Assembly (NCBI GenBank): GCA_916613615.1
Contig: OU744724.1
Coordinates: 33,243,607 to 33,307,606, forward strand
From: Steromphala cineraria
Taxonomy: Eukaryota > Mollusca > Gastropoda > Trochida > Trochidae
DNA: 64,000 nt
Direction of reading: 5' to 3'
Positions 38,495 to 49,784 of the stretch are shown piece after piece. Both the position numbers and the translations under genes were made by a program. The notes under the pieces were generated by a model. The model was not told the DNA's origin. It saw only the letters and a program-made list of their open reading frames with translations, and ran no database searches. Every line of letters begins with the position of its first letter. Within the stretch, counting starts at the first letter, position 1.

Positions 38495-38635
38495 ACAATT
38501 CTATGGATACATAAATTCTTTGACAGTAGCGACGTTTCGCGATTGGTAGCTTATACTCGAAAACGGTATAATCATTTATTCCGAAACGTCGCTACTGTCA
38601 AATAAAGAAGTTGTTCATCCATGGAATTACTCTAG
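38495..38635. repeat. Foldback repeat with ~50-bp imperfect inverted arms
   Basis: The left arm holds TTTGACAGTAGCGACGTTTCG and the right arm its exact complement, CGAAACGTCGCTACTGTCAA. The outer parts (ACAATTCTATGGAT and ATCCATGGAATTAC) also pair imperfectly. The loop is about 40 bp. The right arm recurs in diverged form at 28795-28855, so it is a dispersed family. No flanking target duplication was recognised. Confidence 0.7.
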
Positions 38636-38639
38636 ACTT

Positions 38640-39695
38640 ATACTTATACTATTTAAGGTACACATATTACTTTACTTCCAATACGAGTCCATTGCAAGGT
38701 ACGAAGCGAAATTTAAAGAATCACTCAATGAAAATATTGAATGATCCAACAGTTTATCTTATTCGCAGATTTCAGGATTTTGCTAAGAAAGAAGCTTAAC
38801 AAATAGAAGGGAACTACCATCTTCAGTATCCCCTTGTCAGAAATGTGTTGTAAAAAGAACTTGACAAAACTTGTCCTGACTCCGAGATATAGAACTTTCC
38901 ACGCAGACAGTTTGATCCCAAACATAACAGTGTTGGATTATTCATTATCAATGGTCACGCCTTCTTACATGCCCAAGACTAGGAACATTTAAGAGTCCAT
39001 GTAGAGCGCTCGACATGCCGAGATCCATATCCAGTCTATGTTTAATCTTCTGATGATGGTAAACAACGGCCCTCTGGTCGTAAAGCTGCGAAACGTCTTT
39101 GAAGAGAAAAGCTACCAAGATAACGCAATAACACATTTTAATTCCGAATTGATTATAACACAGATACTTTGACGTTTATGAGTATTTAAGGTATGATTAA
39201 CAGGGAGAGAATTTGATAAAAACATGTTTCTGACGTCAAACAAGATAACTTTAGGTTAAAGACTTTCAGATTCGAGGTTGTTAAAAACAAACAATATTGA
39301 AAATGATAAAATAATCTTGATAAAGCAACCGTTGTGTAGCCAGTCAGTCCATAGAGTATTTAGCGGTAAAAATAACATATAAACCTACTTGGCTTACATC
39401 GTAGAGTAAAATATCCACAGAATCGTCAGATCACGCTCACATGTAATCAAATTTACAACCACGAGTTCTCTTCTAAACAGTGAGCACTGCCACCTCGTTA
39501 TCAGAACGATGCGTTCCGATTGTCAAAGAACGATGCATTCCGAATGTCACAAGATGGATTCCATGAGACGTGTATACCCAATGGCCAGCCATTTCTACAC
39601 AAACTAGACAGCACTACATAATTCCTGACAAATATACATCCAATTGAAGTTTGCCCTTTATGAACAGGCAAACCGTTTCTGTTCAACTAAAATAT
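38640..39695. other. Region downstream of the IGFBP/Kazal gene; probable 3' UTR in part
   Basis: No gene recognised. On the minus strand this lies 3' of the stop codon at 39696. An ATTAAA (complement of 39137-39142) is the only polyadenylation-signal-like hexamer I noticed within ~600 bp. The 3' end therefore remains uncertain. The short frames at 38725-39136 and 39501-39686 have no recognisable product. Confidence 0.35.
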
Positions 39696-40144
39696 CTAAG
39701 ATTTCCACTTGTAATGACCAAATGTCCTTTTGAAGCGTAGTTTCCCGTTCCTATACCTCCGCTTCTTCCGACTGAGTTTCTTGTTTCTTCTTCTCTGTCT
39801 TCTCTTCTTCCGTTTCTTTGCATTTTCGCTGTTGGCTTGTTTCTTATGTTTTTTGTTCTTCTTTCTGGCTTTCTTCTTTTTCTTCCGTTCAGACACCTGC
39901 GACTCATCAGACTGGATATCTCCACAAGCGCCCCGACGTGAGACCCTGATGCGGGTTCCGATGTTGCACGCTGCGATGCGGAGGTGACAACGGGAGGTGT
40001 AGGTGACGTTGTCTGTGCCACAAACCTCCCGCTGTCGTCTGCTTCTGCAGATGTAGTCACTGGGGCAAGTGCACAGGGGCAGCCCCTGAATGTTCTCCAC
40101 ACATACCTTGAACTTGGGGCACTTCACCTGCTCGCACGCTCCCG
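39696..40144 (-). CDS. 3' exon of secreted IGFBP/follistatin-Kazal protein (Kazal module and basic tail)
   Basis: The acceptor TTACAG sits immediately upstream on the minus strand (complement 40145-40150); the exon starts at 40144 and ends with TAG at 39696-39698. It supplies 148 residues. In the joined model a follistatin-like Cys segment (C73, C78, C84, C94) is followed by a Kazal module (C96, C102, C111, C122, C129, C143). The Kazal landmark VCGTDNVTYTSRC is present, as in follistatin, SPARC and the IGFBP7/KAZALD1 group. A tail of ~70 residues follows, very rich in Lys/Arg (KKKKKARKKNKKHKK and KKRKKRRQRRR), suggesting heparin or matrix binding. No C-terminal Ig domain follows, unlike IGFBP7 and KAZALD1. 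The phase (two bases complete a codon) fits exon 1 exactly. A MITE lies 134 bp upstream. Confidence 0.75.
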
Positions 40145-40277
40145 CTGTAACAGAGGAAAGGCATCGTAAGACACATATCATAATATCATTAGATCAGATT
40201 ACCAATTGTGAAAAATCCACACTTATCAAATGCACTGAATTCAAAATGTACACGATATCGTAAGTGGATCGTAGCTA

Positions 40278-40545
40278 CAGTCTAAGTAAACCTAGCCTCA
40301 ACATTATCCGTTTCACTCCTATACTACTGAGTCTAGAAAGGCCCGATAGAGGGTCGCGTCAGCCCACGTATCGAATTGACCAATCAGAACTCATCTTACC
40401 AAGCCACAATAGTCTGCCTTCGCACGTATAACGTTGGAGGGTCATAGGTCGCAGAAAGGTCGGGTGACGCGACCCTCTACTAGGCCTTGCTAGACTCAGT
40501 ATAGGAGTGAAACGGATAATATTTAGGCTAGGTTTACTTAGACTG
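40278..40545. mobile_element. 268-bp long-TIR MITE with a perfect 10-bp target-site duplication (MULE-like)
   Basis: The left end CAGTCTAAGTAAACCTAGCC is mirrored at the right end by GGCTAGGTTTACTTAGACTG, and pairing continues inward for about 85 bp (ATTATCCGTTTCACTCCTAT; GGGTCGCGTCA). The direct repeats ATCGTAGCTA at 40268-40277 and 40546-40555 are identical and abut the element. A 9-11 bp duplication with long TIRs is characteristic of Mutator-like elements (family knowledge). No transposase. It sits within the intron just upstream of the Kazal exon. Confidence 0.9.
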
Positions 40546-42118
40546 ATCGTAGCTAAGACGTAGATCAAACAGAGGAATAACAGTGTGAGTTACTTTTCAT
40601 TTACGTGGGATCAAAAAGGCTACTTTGATGCAAGCTACATGCATTGCAACCACAGGTACTCGATAGCTAGACGTAGATAGAACAAAGGATCAGACCTCAA
40701 CACGAATTTGCTATTGGAATGATATGAACATCGTAATTTTGATTCATCCACACTTCTTTATGCATAGGATCAACAGTAACTGGATATCATAAAGATATCG
40801 TTTGTAAGACGTGGGTAGTGCGCAAACACATTCCCAATATGAATAGAGTTTAATGGGTGTTGGTGTGGTAACATATGACGCATCCTCAAAAACTTCATGG
40901 TTAAGTTTTCGATTAGGTTTTGAACAAGTAATTTGTCTCTGAGTCCCGCCCTCGTCAGTTTCAAACCAAGGCATTAAGTCTTGTTCCATGTTCGTTTACA
41001 AAAATAATTGATGAAATGTATTTAGAATTGTTATTCTCTGTTAATACCAGAAACATTAAATATATTTGTTGGGCCTTAATGAATTGTGAATCCATTGAAA
41101 TTTTCCTTCGACAGAAAATTTGTTTACACGTTTTCACGTTTTATAATTGATATACTTTTTGCACAAAATTCTATTCAAGCATAACATTATTTTTAAACCT
41201 TCTGGATTCAGGTTAGGTGATCCTTTACACACACACATAAGGATTTAGTTTCAAGTTAGATAGAAATATTCATTTCTGATAGTAGAGCCGATTTCGTTGC
41301 ACTGAAATTCAGTTACTATTCATGTCTCCTTGACCCATGACAAGATATGATAACTTACTTCCAAAGTGTATTAACTTGCTTGTATGACATCCTGATTAAT
41401 AAGAAACCATCGAATTTACAAATTCGAAAAACAAACATTTCGCAAATGAATCATTTCAATCAGTTAAAAACTATTTTATTTTTAGCTCCAAAATAAACAG
41501 AAAACATCTGAACTCACGCCTCCTGGTTATGACGACATATTGCACGTGATTTTAATACATTCTGCACCCAACGCACCTTGATATTTGGTTTATTTTCTTT
41601 CTTTAACTCAACAAGTTTGTCCAAGATAGCAGTACCAATATACAACAGGTTCATTCCTTCGTCAAATATTTATACAGGTTAACCTAACTTGTACATATGT
41701 ATGTAAATAAACTGCTACTCGTGTTCAGTGTGCTGAATAACGTTATAATGCATTCCGATCATTCGTTATCAGATATAGGATTGATTTGAAATCTAACATT
41801 ATGTCTTGACATTATAACTAGATTTCACAAATATGACTTTTTTACAAAAGGGTACACGATTTGTTTAAATATTCACACTTATATCAATGCCATCTTCAAA
41901 ATTATGATTTTTTTTTTAAAAATGTACTAAAACTTAACCTTTAGAAACGTCAGTACCAAAATTATATATGTTCTAAAACCACGGATGCGTTTGTTAACAC
42001 TCCTACTTAAAATGACAGAAGGTTATCTTATACGTTTAAAAGAATGCGCTTCTTTTGAAAATGTCAATAAACAATAATATCTGACTTTATCAAAACTATA
42101 TTACATTAAGAAAAAATA

Positions 42119-43446
42119 GAGCCATTGGCTCTGTAGCTCATCAGGCATCATATCAAGTTTGCTACAATTTAGAATCCCCATTTGCCAAGGAGTCTGCACA
42201 TATAATTTCAGCTCTCTAGACCTTTTGGAACTTGAGAAGAAGATGAAAATAGTTTTTTAAGGTTACAAATTAGAATCCCCATTGTCCAAGGAGTCTGCAC
42301 ATATCAATATTAACTCTCTAAACCTTTTGGAACTGGAGAAGAAGATGAGAATTGTTTTTTAAGGTTGTGACCCCTGTGACCCTATTTGGGGTCATGGGGT
42401 CACGAAATCTACAATTAAGAATCCCGATTGGCCAAGGAGTCTGCACATATCATTTTCAACTCTATAGTCCTTTCAGTACTAGAGAAGAAGATGAAAATAG
42501 GTATTTAAGGTTGTGACCCCTGTGACCCTATTTGGGGTCACAGGGTCACCAAAGTTACAAATTAGAATCCCCATTGTCCAAGGAGTCTGCACATATCACT
42601 TTCAACTTTCTAGTCCTTTGAGAACTGGAGAAGAAGATGAAAATAGATTTTTAAGGTTGTTCACCAAAGTTACAAACTAGAATCCCCATTGTCCAAGGAG
42701 TCTGCACATATCACTTTCAACTCTCTAGTCCTTTTAGAACTGGAGAAGAAGATGAAAATAGGTTTTTAAGGTTGTGACCCCTGTGACCCTATTTGTGGTC
42801 ATGGGGTCACGAAATCTACAATTTAGAATCCCCATTGGCCAAGGAGTCTGCACATATCGTTTTTAACTCTCTAGTCCTTTTAGAACTGGAGAAGAAGATG
42901 AATATAGGTTTTTAAGGTTGTGACCCCTGTGACCCTATTTGAGGTCACATGGTCACCAAAGTTACAAATTAGGATCTCCATTGTCCAAGGAGTCTGTACA
43001 TATAATTTTAACTCTCTACTCCTTTTGGAACTGGAGAAGAAGATGAAAATAGGTTTTTAAGGTTATGACCCCTGTGACCCTATTTGGGGTCACAGGGTCA
43101 CCAAAGTTACAAATTAGAATCCCCATTGGCCAAGGAGTCTGCACATATCATTTTTAACTCTCTAGTCCTTCTGGAACTGGAGAAGAAGATGAAAATAGGT
43201 TTTTAAAGTTGTGACCCCTGTGACCCTATTTGGGGTCACAGGGTCACCAAAGTTACAAATTAGAATCTCCATATGCTAAGGTACTTGTACACAAACTTTC
43301 AGCTCTCTAATGTGTATGGTTCATGAGGAGAAGTCGAAAGTGTCAAAAGTTTACGGACGGACGGACGGACGGACGGACGACGGACGGACGCCGGACGACG
43401 GGCCATGCCATAAGCCCATCTGGACTTTCAGTCCTGATGAGCTAAA
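42119..43446. mobile_element. Pearl-like tandem-repeat element, full-length copy
   Basis: It starts with the hairpin GAGCC-ATT-GGCTC and TAGCTCATCAGG, and ends (ACGG)n, GGCCATGCCATAAGCCCATC, CCTGATGAGCTA. Between them the marker GAGAAGAAGATG recurs at 42234, 42336, 42482, 42628, 42743, 42889, 43034 and 43180, with a final variant at 43328. This gives a ~146-bp period with two shortened units (102 and 115 bp) lacking the GTGACCC part. Read on the minus strand, the hairpin lies near the end and the microsatellite near the start, the arrangement of Helentron-associated elements. A second copy is at 2599-3406. No coding capacity. Confidence 0.8.
43353..43390 (+). repeat. (ACGG)n microsatellite of the pearl-like element
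   Basis: About nine consecutive or near-consecutive ACGG units near the right end of the element, with short homologous runs at about 2930 and 3330 in the other copy. Such element-borne microsatellites usually vary in length. Confidence 0.85.
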
Positions 43447-43449
43447 AAA

Positions 43450-45650
43450 TGGAATTAATCGAACAGCTCTGGATTGTCAGTGATGAAGAAGAACGCCGTT
43501 ATGCATTATGATAATGCGTTTGCTGAGTAAGGTTATTAATTGATAATGCAGTTTGGCATATTGATACTCAATTACATTCATTACTGTTTTATACACTACC
43601 TCTCTGCTGTAATCATTATAATGAAATATGCCATTCAAATCCCAGGCCCTATATTCTTTATTAGATGGCTCAAGCGTGGCGCCCTAATTTAATTAATAAC
43701 TAAAACTGGTGTAGGCAATATGTAATTGCAATCAGGTGGGAATTCCTTAAGTTATAACACTGCAACTGTTTCTGATGAAAACAGCTTCAATTCCTTTCCA
43801 AAGTTAGTTTACATATTCGGGTAGTTTGCATATATTTGAAGATTCAACGCCACGCTCTACATTGATGTCCATTTATTTGTTACTTAATCATTATGACTTC
43901 AAACATTTGCCTGCATGGAAAGTGGTTAATCTCTGCAGCTTATTCCATCAATATAAATCACTTCATCTACTGACTGAGATGCATCTTATCCCCGCCATAA
44001 GCCATAAACTGCAGCAAGTTGTTAAATGCAGCATTAAGGTTGTTATCGCGATGGATGCAGGAGTGATGCAGGGTGGTCCTCCACCAGCCCCTCTCTCCGT
44101 CTAGCGTATCATCAGTGGGCGATAACCCCAATAAAGCAAACCTTCACCGTGCATCAGAGCAACCAGAACTTCCTCAATACCATTTTGGACGGTAACTTTC
44201 CCCAGCTAGTCTGCACCCCGCTGGGATATCACACAGTGCAATGTTTTTCCCATGTGCATGTATCTTTTTACAGGTTACGGAATCCCGACTGGTAAAGTCG
44301 TTACCGTTGAAAGCACGACTGATCGTCGACTCTGTCTTCCTCAATCGTGCGTACATCACTCACATCTACCGGACCTCCCGTACAAGAAAACAACGATAAA
44401 GTGTGGTGTGATGGTCTACAAACAATAGAAACAACCAGAAAACATTCAAAGGTCTTCAATAAACAGACCTGGTTCCATAACATCCTATCATATCGAGGCC
44501 CGATCAGTAAGTGATGAAATGTTTACACCGCGCATAAATCAGATAAAGAATGAGTGTAAGAAAAGGCGAGGAAATCCTGATCTGTTTGACAGTCGGCACC
44601 AACAGTTCTGCCAGCATCGTTTCAGAAAGAATGGTAAAAAGAGAAGCCCGATCACTAGAGAGGTTTGTGATACGTTTAATGTCAATAGATATTGTTAATG
44701 AGCTTCATTTATCACCTTAAAATATTTTTCGAAATACAACAAGCCATTAGACTCCAGTGCGCTAATATCATATTTCCGATTCATAAGCAACATTTTGAGG
44801 TTCTCACATTGAGAGCCATCAATACATTACAGAACGCTAACTTTCATTACCTAGACATAACAAATATCTCAGACAATTGTTAAACATTGATGATAGATGC
44901 ACGTGTGAGTTTCACTTAGCCAACAGGTGCGTGATCACGTGACTTGTGTGTCCAGACACCTGTGCAGAAACAGCTGATGCATATGCACCGGTGCAGAGAT
45001 AGACGAGGGTCGTCTTCAAGAATGCGTCTACTACATCATCGAATAGAAACGAATAGATCACGGAAACACAGCCGTGGGTTCAGGTGGAAGGTTCGATACC
45101 AACTTTGCTTGTCTTCATCAAAAACCAAGGACCAATTCTTCCAAACTCTCTCTGATCTTTAAATCTCTGAATGCTTAGTAGGTTGATGTTTTACTTCAGG
45201 ATTGACCAAATTGGTTTTGCCACCATTGGCTATAACATGCCTCATCGCTATTCATCCCTTAATCAAGACTGACACATTTTAGACTAATTCAAACGTTTAA
45301 GGATTAAATTTGAACACTGAATCAACAAAAGGATAAGGAAAGTAATTTTGCCATCCATTCAAATATATTGTTGATCAAAATATCGTTAACGTATGAATAT
45401 GAAACCATCTTTACTGCAGGCACGAATATGAAAGAAATATTTCTCCCGAAAGATCTGTACGTAGTACATATTCTGAGGACGATTAAGCAATATAGCATAG
45501 GGGATTTTACACAGTAAGCAACATACAATTATGTAAAAGGTTAACATTAAACATTTTTAAACTAAATGACCAACACGCTGCAAGTTAAGTCAAGGAATTT
45601 TAAAATCCTTGGTTTAGTGACAGTATTGTTATACTAGTATATTATAGTCC
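43450..45650. other. GC-balanced, repeat-poor intronic islets; possible regulatory DNA
   Basis: The stretches 43540-43760 (several TAATTA/ATTAAT homeodomain-type cores, CTGTAATCATTATAATG) and 43960-44110 differ from their AT-rich surroundings and match nothing else in the window. An E-box TCACGTGAC lies at 44935-44943. The 92-codon frame 43826-44104 and the minus frames 44174-44483 have no recognisable product. I see possible conserved non-coding DNA, but only comparison with another species could tell. Confidence 0.3.
44519..44698 (+). CDS. Short basic open frame, 59 residues, doubtful
   Basis: ATG at 44519, stop TAA at 44696-44698; the frame is open upstream to a TAG near 44420. The sequence is hydrophilic and basic with spaced Cys and His residues (NECKKRRGNPDLFD, HQQFCQHRFRKNGKK). 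It is opposite in strand to the host gene and inside its intron. No domain is recognised and there is no second copy to test for constraint. Listed as a weak candidate because the codon pattern looks less random than neighbouring frames. Confidence 0.15.
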   Translation: MFTPRINQIKNECKKRRGNPDLFDSRHQQFCQHRFRKNGKKRSPITREVCDTFNVNRYC

Positions 45651-45654
45651 TGCT

Positions 45655-45812
45655 TCGTGACTGTGTATTAAATAGGAGTCTTTAATACAGTCTAGGTCCT
45701 ATTTCTGCAAGTCTAGATTGACTGAATACATAATATGAAATGAAAAGCCTAAAGAAATAGAATAATGTAAATGAAGGTACAGTAAATATTTCATAGACTA
45801 TATTTTAGTCTA
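45655..45812 (-). repeat. Left-half fragment, inverted, of the palindromic-ended repeat
   Basis: Reverse complement of 47717-47870. The terminal palindrome TAGACTATATTTTAGTCTA is at 45794-45812, preceded by GTAAATATTTCA, GTACCTTCATTTA-type sequence and AATCTAGACTTGCAG in complement. Non-coding. Confidence 0.7.
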
Positions 45813-46235
45813 TGGATACTACAACATCGTACTTTTTGAAACCAATTGTAAGACTAGGTTCCCATTGGTGACAAACGGGACTGACCCGGGGTGAGAGGTG
45901 ATTGTTATGACAATCGTGATGAGCATCCAGGTCTCTGACTCACCCATCACAATCAGCACCTCACCTACTCCCCTCCCCCCGATCACAAAGTCACATGCTG
46001 TGTTTTGACAGGCCTGACGGGGGCAATTTTCCGCAAATTAACATGTCATTGAGTTATGACTGGCGGCGAGATGAAATTATCCATCACATCTCTGGACCTC
46101 CCAATCTAGACCTGCATCTCTCCATTCACTACACTTCCACCTCGGTCCTTACTTTGCTTACTGGAGGGGTGTTAGGATTACAAGGTGTAGTCTGTCATCC
46201 AGACCCTAAAGTAAAAATATTTAATTGATGACCAA

Positions 46236-46380
46236 CCAAGTCTAGAAACGTATAGCAAGTCTAGATAGCTCAGTTTTGAAGTTAAAGCATCTTCGGGGCT
46301 CCATTTTGTTATAGTACATGATTTGTTTTAAAATATTGTCAATATTGAAAAAAATACTTCTGAGACTAAATGTTAGTCTA
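46236..46380 (+). repeat. Right-half fragment of the palindromic-ended repeat
   Basis: Follows 47900-48041 in order: AGCAAGTCTA, GGACTCC-like (GGGCTCC), then CTGAGACTAAATGTTAGTCTA ending 46380. Together with the inverted left half at 45655-45812 it looks like a rearranged or inside-out copy. Confidence 0.6.
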
Positions 46381-47716
46381 TACAAGGTGCTGAAATTTCT
46401 TGTACTAAGAATCAGTCTCTGGAAAAAAACCATAACATTTTTTATATTGCAGAGATACAAATGAGAGGCGGGACCAATAGTAGATCATCTATCTCTTCTG
46501 TTTATCTGGGGCCAAGGTATAAATGTTTTGAAAATAATTCACAAGGCAAAGAACACATGGCGCCATGTATGAAAGGACACATCAAATAGAATAAACTCCA
46601 GAGAGATGTTTTAAAGATAACACAGTATAGTTCAATCTATCTGTATGCGCGATTTGACAAATACATTGTTGTGAAAATCAACAATAGTTGGGCACTTCAA
46701 TCCCAAAGTCTCACAAATCCCATCGTGTACCGATTCAAAAGTGAAAATCGTATTGCTTTGTGTTCAAAAGACGAAACAAAAATGGCGAAAGAACTACGGG
46801 GTTATAAACTGCAAAAGATGAAACAGACGATATGGGTTGGATAGTGGTTTAGTTTTATGGCGGAGAGGAGATTCGTTGTTATCTCGTATGGAAACCTTCA
46901 GGAAGAGTTTCCATGCATTTGAGAGCGAAAACCCGGATATGGTTCTCAGTTCTTAACACTGCTCTCAAGATTGCCTGCATCTCGAGTCCATGCGTGACCG
47001 GGTTATCTCCCCCTGTTATCAATCTCACTCCGCCTAATCGACGCACTTGCACCGTTTAGATTAATTGTGTAAATCAACTGATTTAAGAGCCAGTATTTAT
47101 TGGCCATCTGTTGCTAAATAAGACATTTGTAGCCAAATAAAAAAAATCTTGACAAAACTTAAAAGCCATACCGAAAATATATTCACTTACTGAATCAGTA
47201 ATGCAATTCTGCGAAATTTCAAAGAACTTCCATTTATCTATGGCGAATGTTTCCCTTCACTAAGGGGAGATAACCTGATATATCAGTCACTTTCCTAGAA
47301 TCGACAACAACGAGTTGAACGTGAGAGGAAGAAGATAGGTAGAGAAGGCAAGTAATGTTCCCTCGTTATGCGAACACGACAAAACCGCCGACACAGGAAT
47401 CTGTCAGTTGCCAAGATTTCAGCACCTATACATAACTCCTAACAGTTCCATGTTCCCACTTTGGAGGCATTCCCGGCAACCCAGACCAGAGATACCCATC
47501 TTGTGAAAAGAGATTCATTCTAAGAAAAAGCTTATACAAATAATCCGATACGCGGCAAGCTGAATATTGTAATACTCGGCATCGCAACAATGGTCTCCAG
47601 ATTGAGCGGGCTATTTCTCCAGTATTAGATCTTCAACATGTTGAGTTCAGTGGGGAGGCTTTCATCTGCGGAGTTACAGCACTGTTTGTGTGTAACAGTC
47701 ATTATAGTCTGTCTAG

Positions 47717-48041
47717 TAGACTAAAATTTAGTCTATGAAATATTTAAAATAATTACTGTACCTTCATTTATACTATTTCATTTCTTGAGGCTTTTATGTG
47801 TATTCAGTCAATCTAGACTTGCAGAATTTAGATCTAGACTGTATAAAGGCTCCTAAATACAAAGTATCTGTCTAGCAGCCCCTGAAACAAAATTTCTGTA
47901 AAGATTCACTCAAGTCTACATTGTTGTAGCAAGTCTAACTGATATTCTGAAAAAGAAGAGCTTCACTGGACTCCTTTATCTTTTTATACTATAAAGTTTC
48001 AATTATGAATATTTTCATTTCAGAGACTAACGTTTAGTCTA
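47717..48041. mobile_element. Most complete copy of a MITE-like family with palindromic ends
   Basis: The left end is TAGACTAAAATTTAGTCTA followed by TGAAAT; the right end is ATTTCAGAGACTAACGTTTAG with TCTA. Each terminus is itself a palindrome, and the two ends form ~25-30 bp inverted repeats of each other. Length is about 325 bp. Fragments occur at 27974-28151, 45655-45812 and 46236-46380. No frame, and no certain target-site duplication. Confidence 0.75.
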
Positions 48042-48544
48042 GTCAACATGTATGAGTATGGGAATTTTGTTTATGTCTAACATAGCAGTACAGCATGATT
48101 TCCGTAGAGAAAACGCCAAGGTTCTAAATTAATATCAATGGAAACAAGTTTATTGGTGAATAAAACGGTCCAACATTTACGAAGTCATTTTACCTTAGGA
48201 TACTGATCGTATTGTTTGAATAATTAAAACTGTTGGGGAGAGAGCTCATATCTGAAGATATATTTTACTTATCTCGAACTTCTTTAAGTTATCCAACACA
48301 TTAAACTAAAAGCTGATTTTAAGACACATGTAAATATATAGTCTTTTTATGATAGTAGATATGTTGGCTAACAAAGAGTATCTACGTTAACTGATCGAGC
48401 TATGTTGGCTTGTAGCAACATGCTTACAATTTCGAAGGGAAACACGAATCTTGATGTCATGCCAAATGAAATGCAAGATAAGATTCCGGTCCAACTGAAG
48501 GAAAACAAACACAAGTTGCCTTTCTTCTTTATCTAACTGGTCAC

Positions 48545-48895
48545 AATGACCTAGGAATTTAATTACACGAAAGGTTTTAATTTCTTAAAATTATTTTAAG
48601 AAACTGTTTTAGACCATTTTCTTGAATTTTTAATTACTACTTCATTAACTCAATGACCTAGGAATTTAATTACACGAAAGTTTTTAATTTTTTTAAATTA
48701 TTTTCAGAAACAGTTTTAGACCATTCTCTTGAATTATTAATTACTGCTTCAGTTACTCAATGACCTAGGAATTAACCCAATGACCTAGGAAATCAATTAC
48801 ACGAAAGTTTTTCATTTCTTAAAATTATTTAAAGAAACTGTTTTATAGCATTTTCTTGAATTATTAATTACTGCTTCAGTTACTTTTACTAAAAA
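48545..48895 (+). repeat. ~107-bp tandem repeat, three units plus a partial
   Basis: CAATGACCTAGGAA starts units at 48545, 48651, 48758 (abortive, ~20 bp) and 48778. Units share TTAATTACACGAAAG, AAACTGTTTTA and TTACTGCTTCA(G)TTAC. The 20-bp stub suggests slippage or unequal exchange. Confidence 0.8.
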
Positions 48896-49666
48896 CGTTA
48901 ATGAGGCACAGTTTATGAAAAGTAAACGAAAGCCTTAGGGGATATTACAAAGAGGTTATTGGACGTTCTGGAGCTCTTGAATAACTGTTCAGAGGGAACC
49001 AAGATTATTTTGTTCGGTTAGACATAAACACAAATACGTCATATCCTTGTCTTAAATAATCCATATATTTAAAGATAATTTTTATGTTTCACCGTTATCA
49101 GAATATATCATAACTTACAGCGAAAGAATATCGGAGGGGCGGACCAGATCTTTGTAATCATAATGATAAAAGTACGCAGAAAACCATTTTCGTATCTCAT
49201 TGGTTCTAATGTCTTGTTCTCACCAAAGCCCAACAACTATACCACAACCTTTCTTTTTTTAAAAGAACAAGAAATTGTACAGTGATATTCAAATATTTTT
49301 TTTGAAATCTGTCAAGTCGCTTTCAGCTTTTGTTCATTGTGTTAGTCATAAACATTATAACCGAAGACATGATCAAACTTAATTCAAATAATGACTTCAT
49401 AAAGACGTTATTCAATTTATGTTATCGTAGAGGTCACAGGGGTCAATTAGCAACTGGATAATGATCTAAAATGACTTAATTGACATTGCATTGAAACATT
49501 TAAATTGCTAATTATTTTCAAAGCCTTTTCCTAATTAGTCGATGAAGATGCAACACCCCATTTTCAGATCTTCAGCCAACATGAGGTTACTGGGTTCGTT
49601 TCAGAGCACCCTAATTAAATTTGTTCAACTATATTGTTTCGTGATGGCTGCCAGACTACAATGGGC

Positions 49667-49680
49667 AGGTCACAAGGTCA
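49667..49680 (+). promoter_or_regulatory. Perfect DR2 nuclear-receptor element
   Basis: AGGTCA-CA-AGGTCA: two perfect half-sites in direct orientation with a two-base spacer, in a GC-balanced, repeat-free islet (49500-49770). DR2 sites are bound by RXR heterodimers such as RXR/RAR (established). Two exact 6-mers at this spacing are uncommon by chance, but occupancy cannot be judged. The islet lies in the large intron, ~10.9 kb downstream of exon 1. Confidence 0.4.
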
Positions 49681-49784
49681 AAGCACCCAGGGAGATCCTT
49701 CAATATGTCCCTTTAACTCGGGAAGCTCTCGCTAACTTAGTTTACATCTTGAAGAAACTGTCTGCAACTTATTAGAACTTGCAA

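Noticed and set aside
39730..40169. Plus-strand frames opposite the Kazal exon
   Set aside because: Shadow frames of the minus-strand exon; Phe/Leu-rich translation mirrors the Lys-rich tail.
45085..45110. GGTTCGATACC as a tRNA B box
   Set aside because: No matching A box, acceptor stem or cloverleaf within 90 bp upstream.
45880..45990. Imperfect inverted repeat around GGTGAGAGGTGATTG
   Set aside because: Short, mismatched arms and no flanking duplication; not distinguishable from chance.
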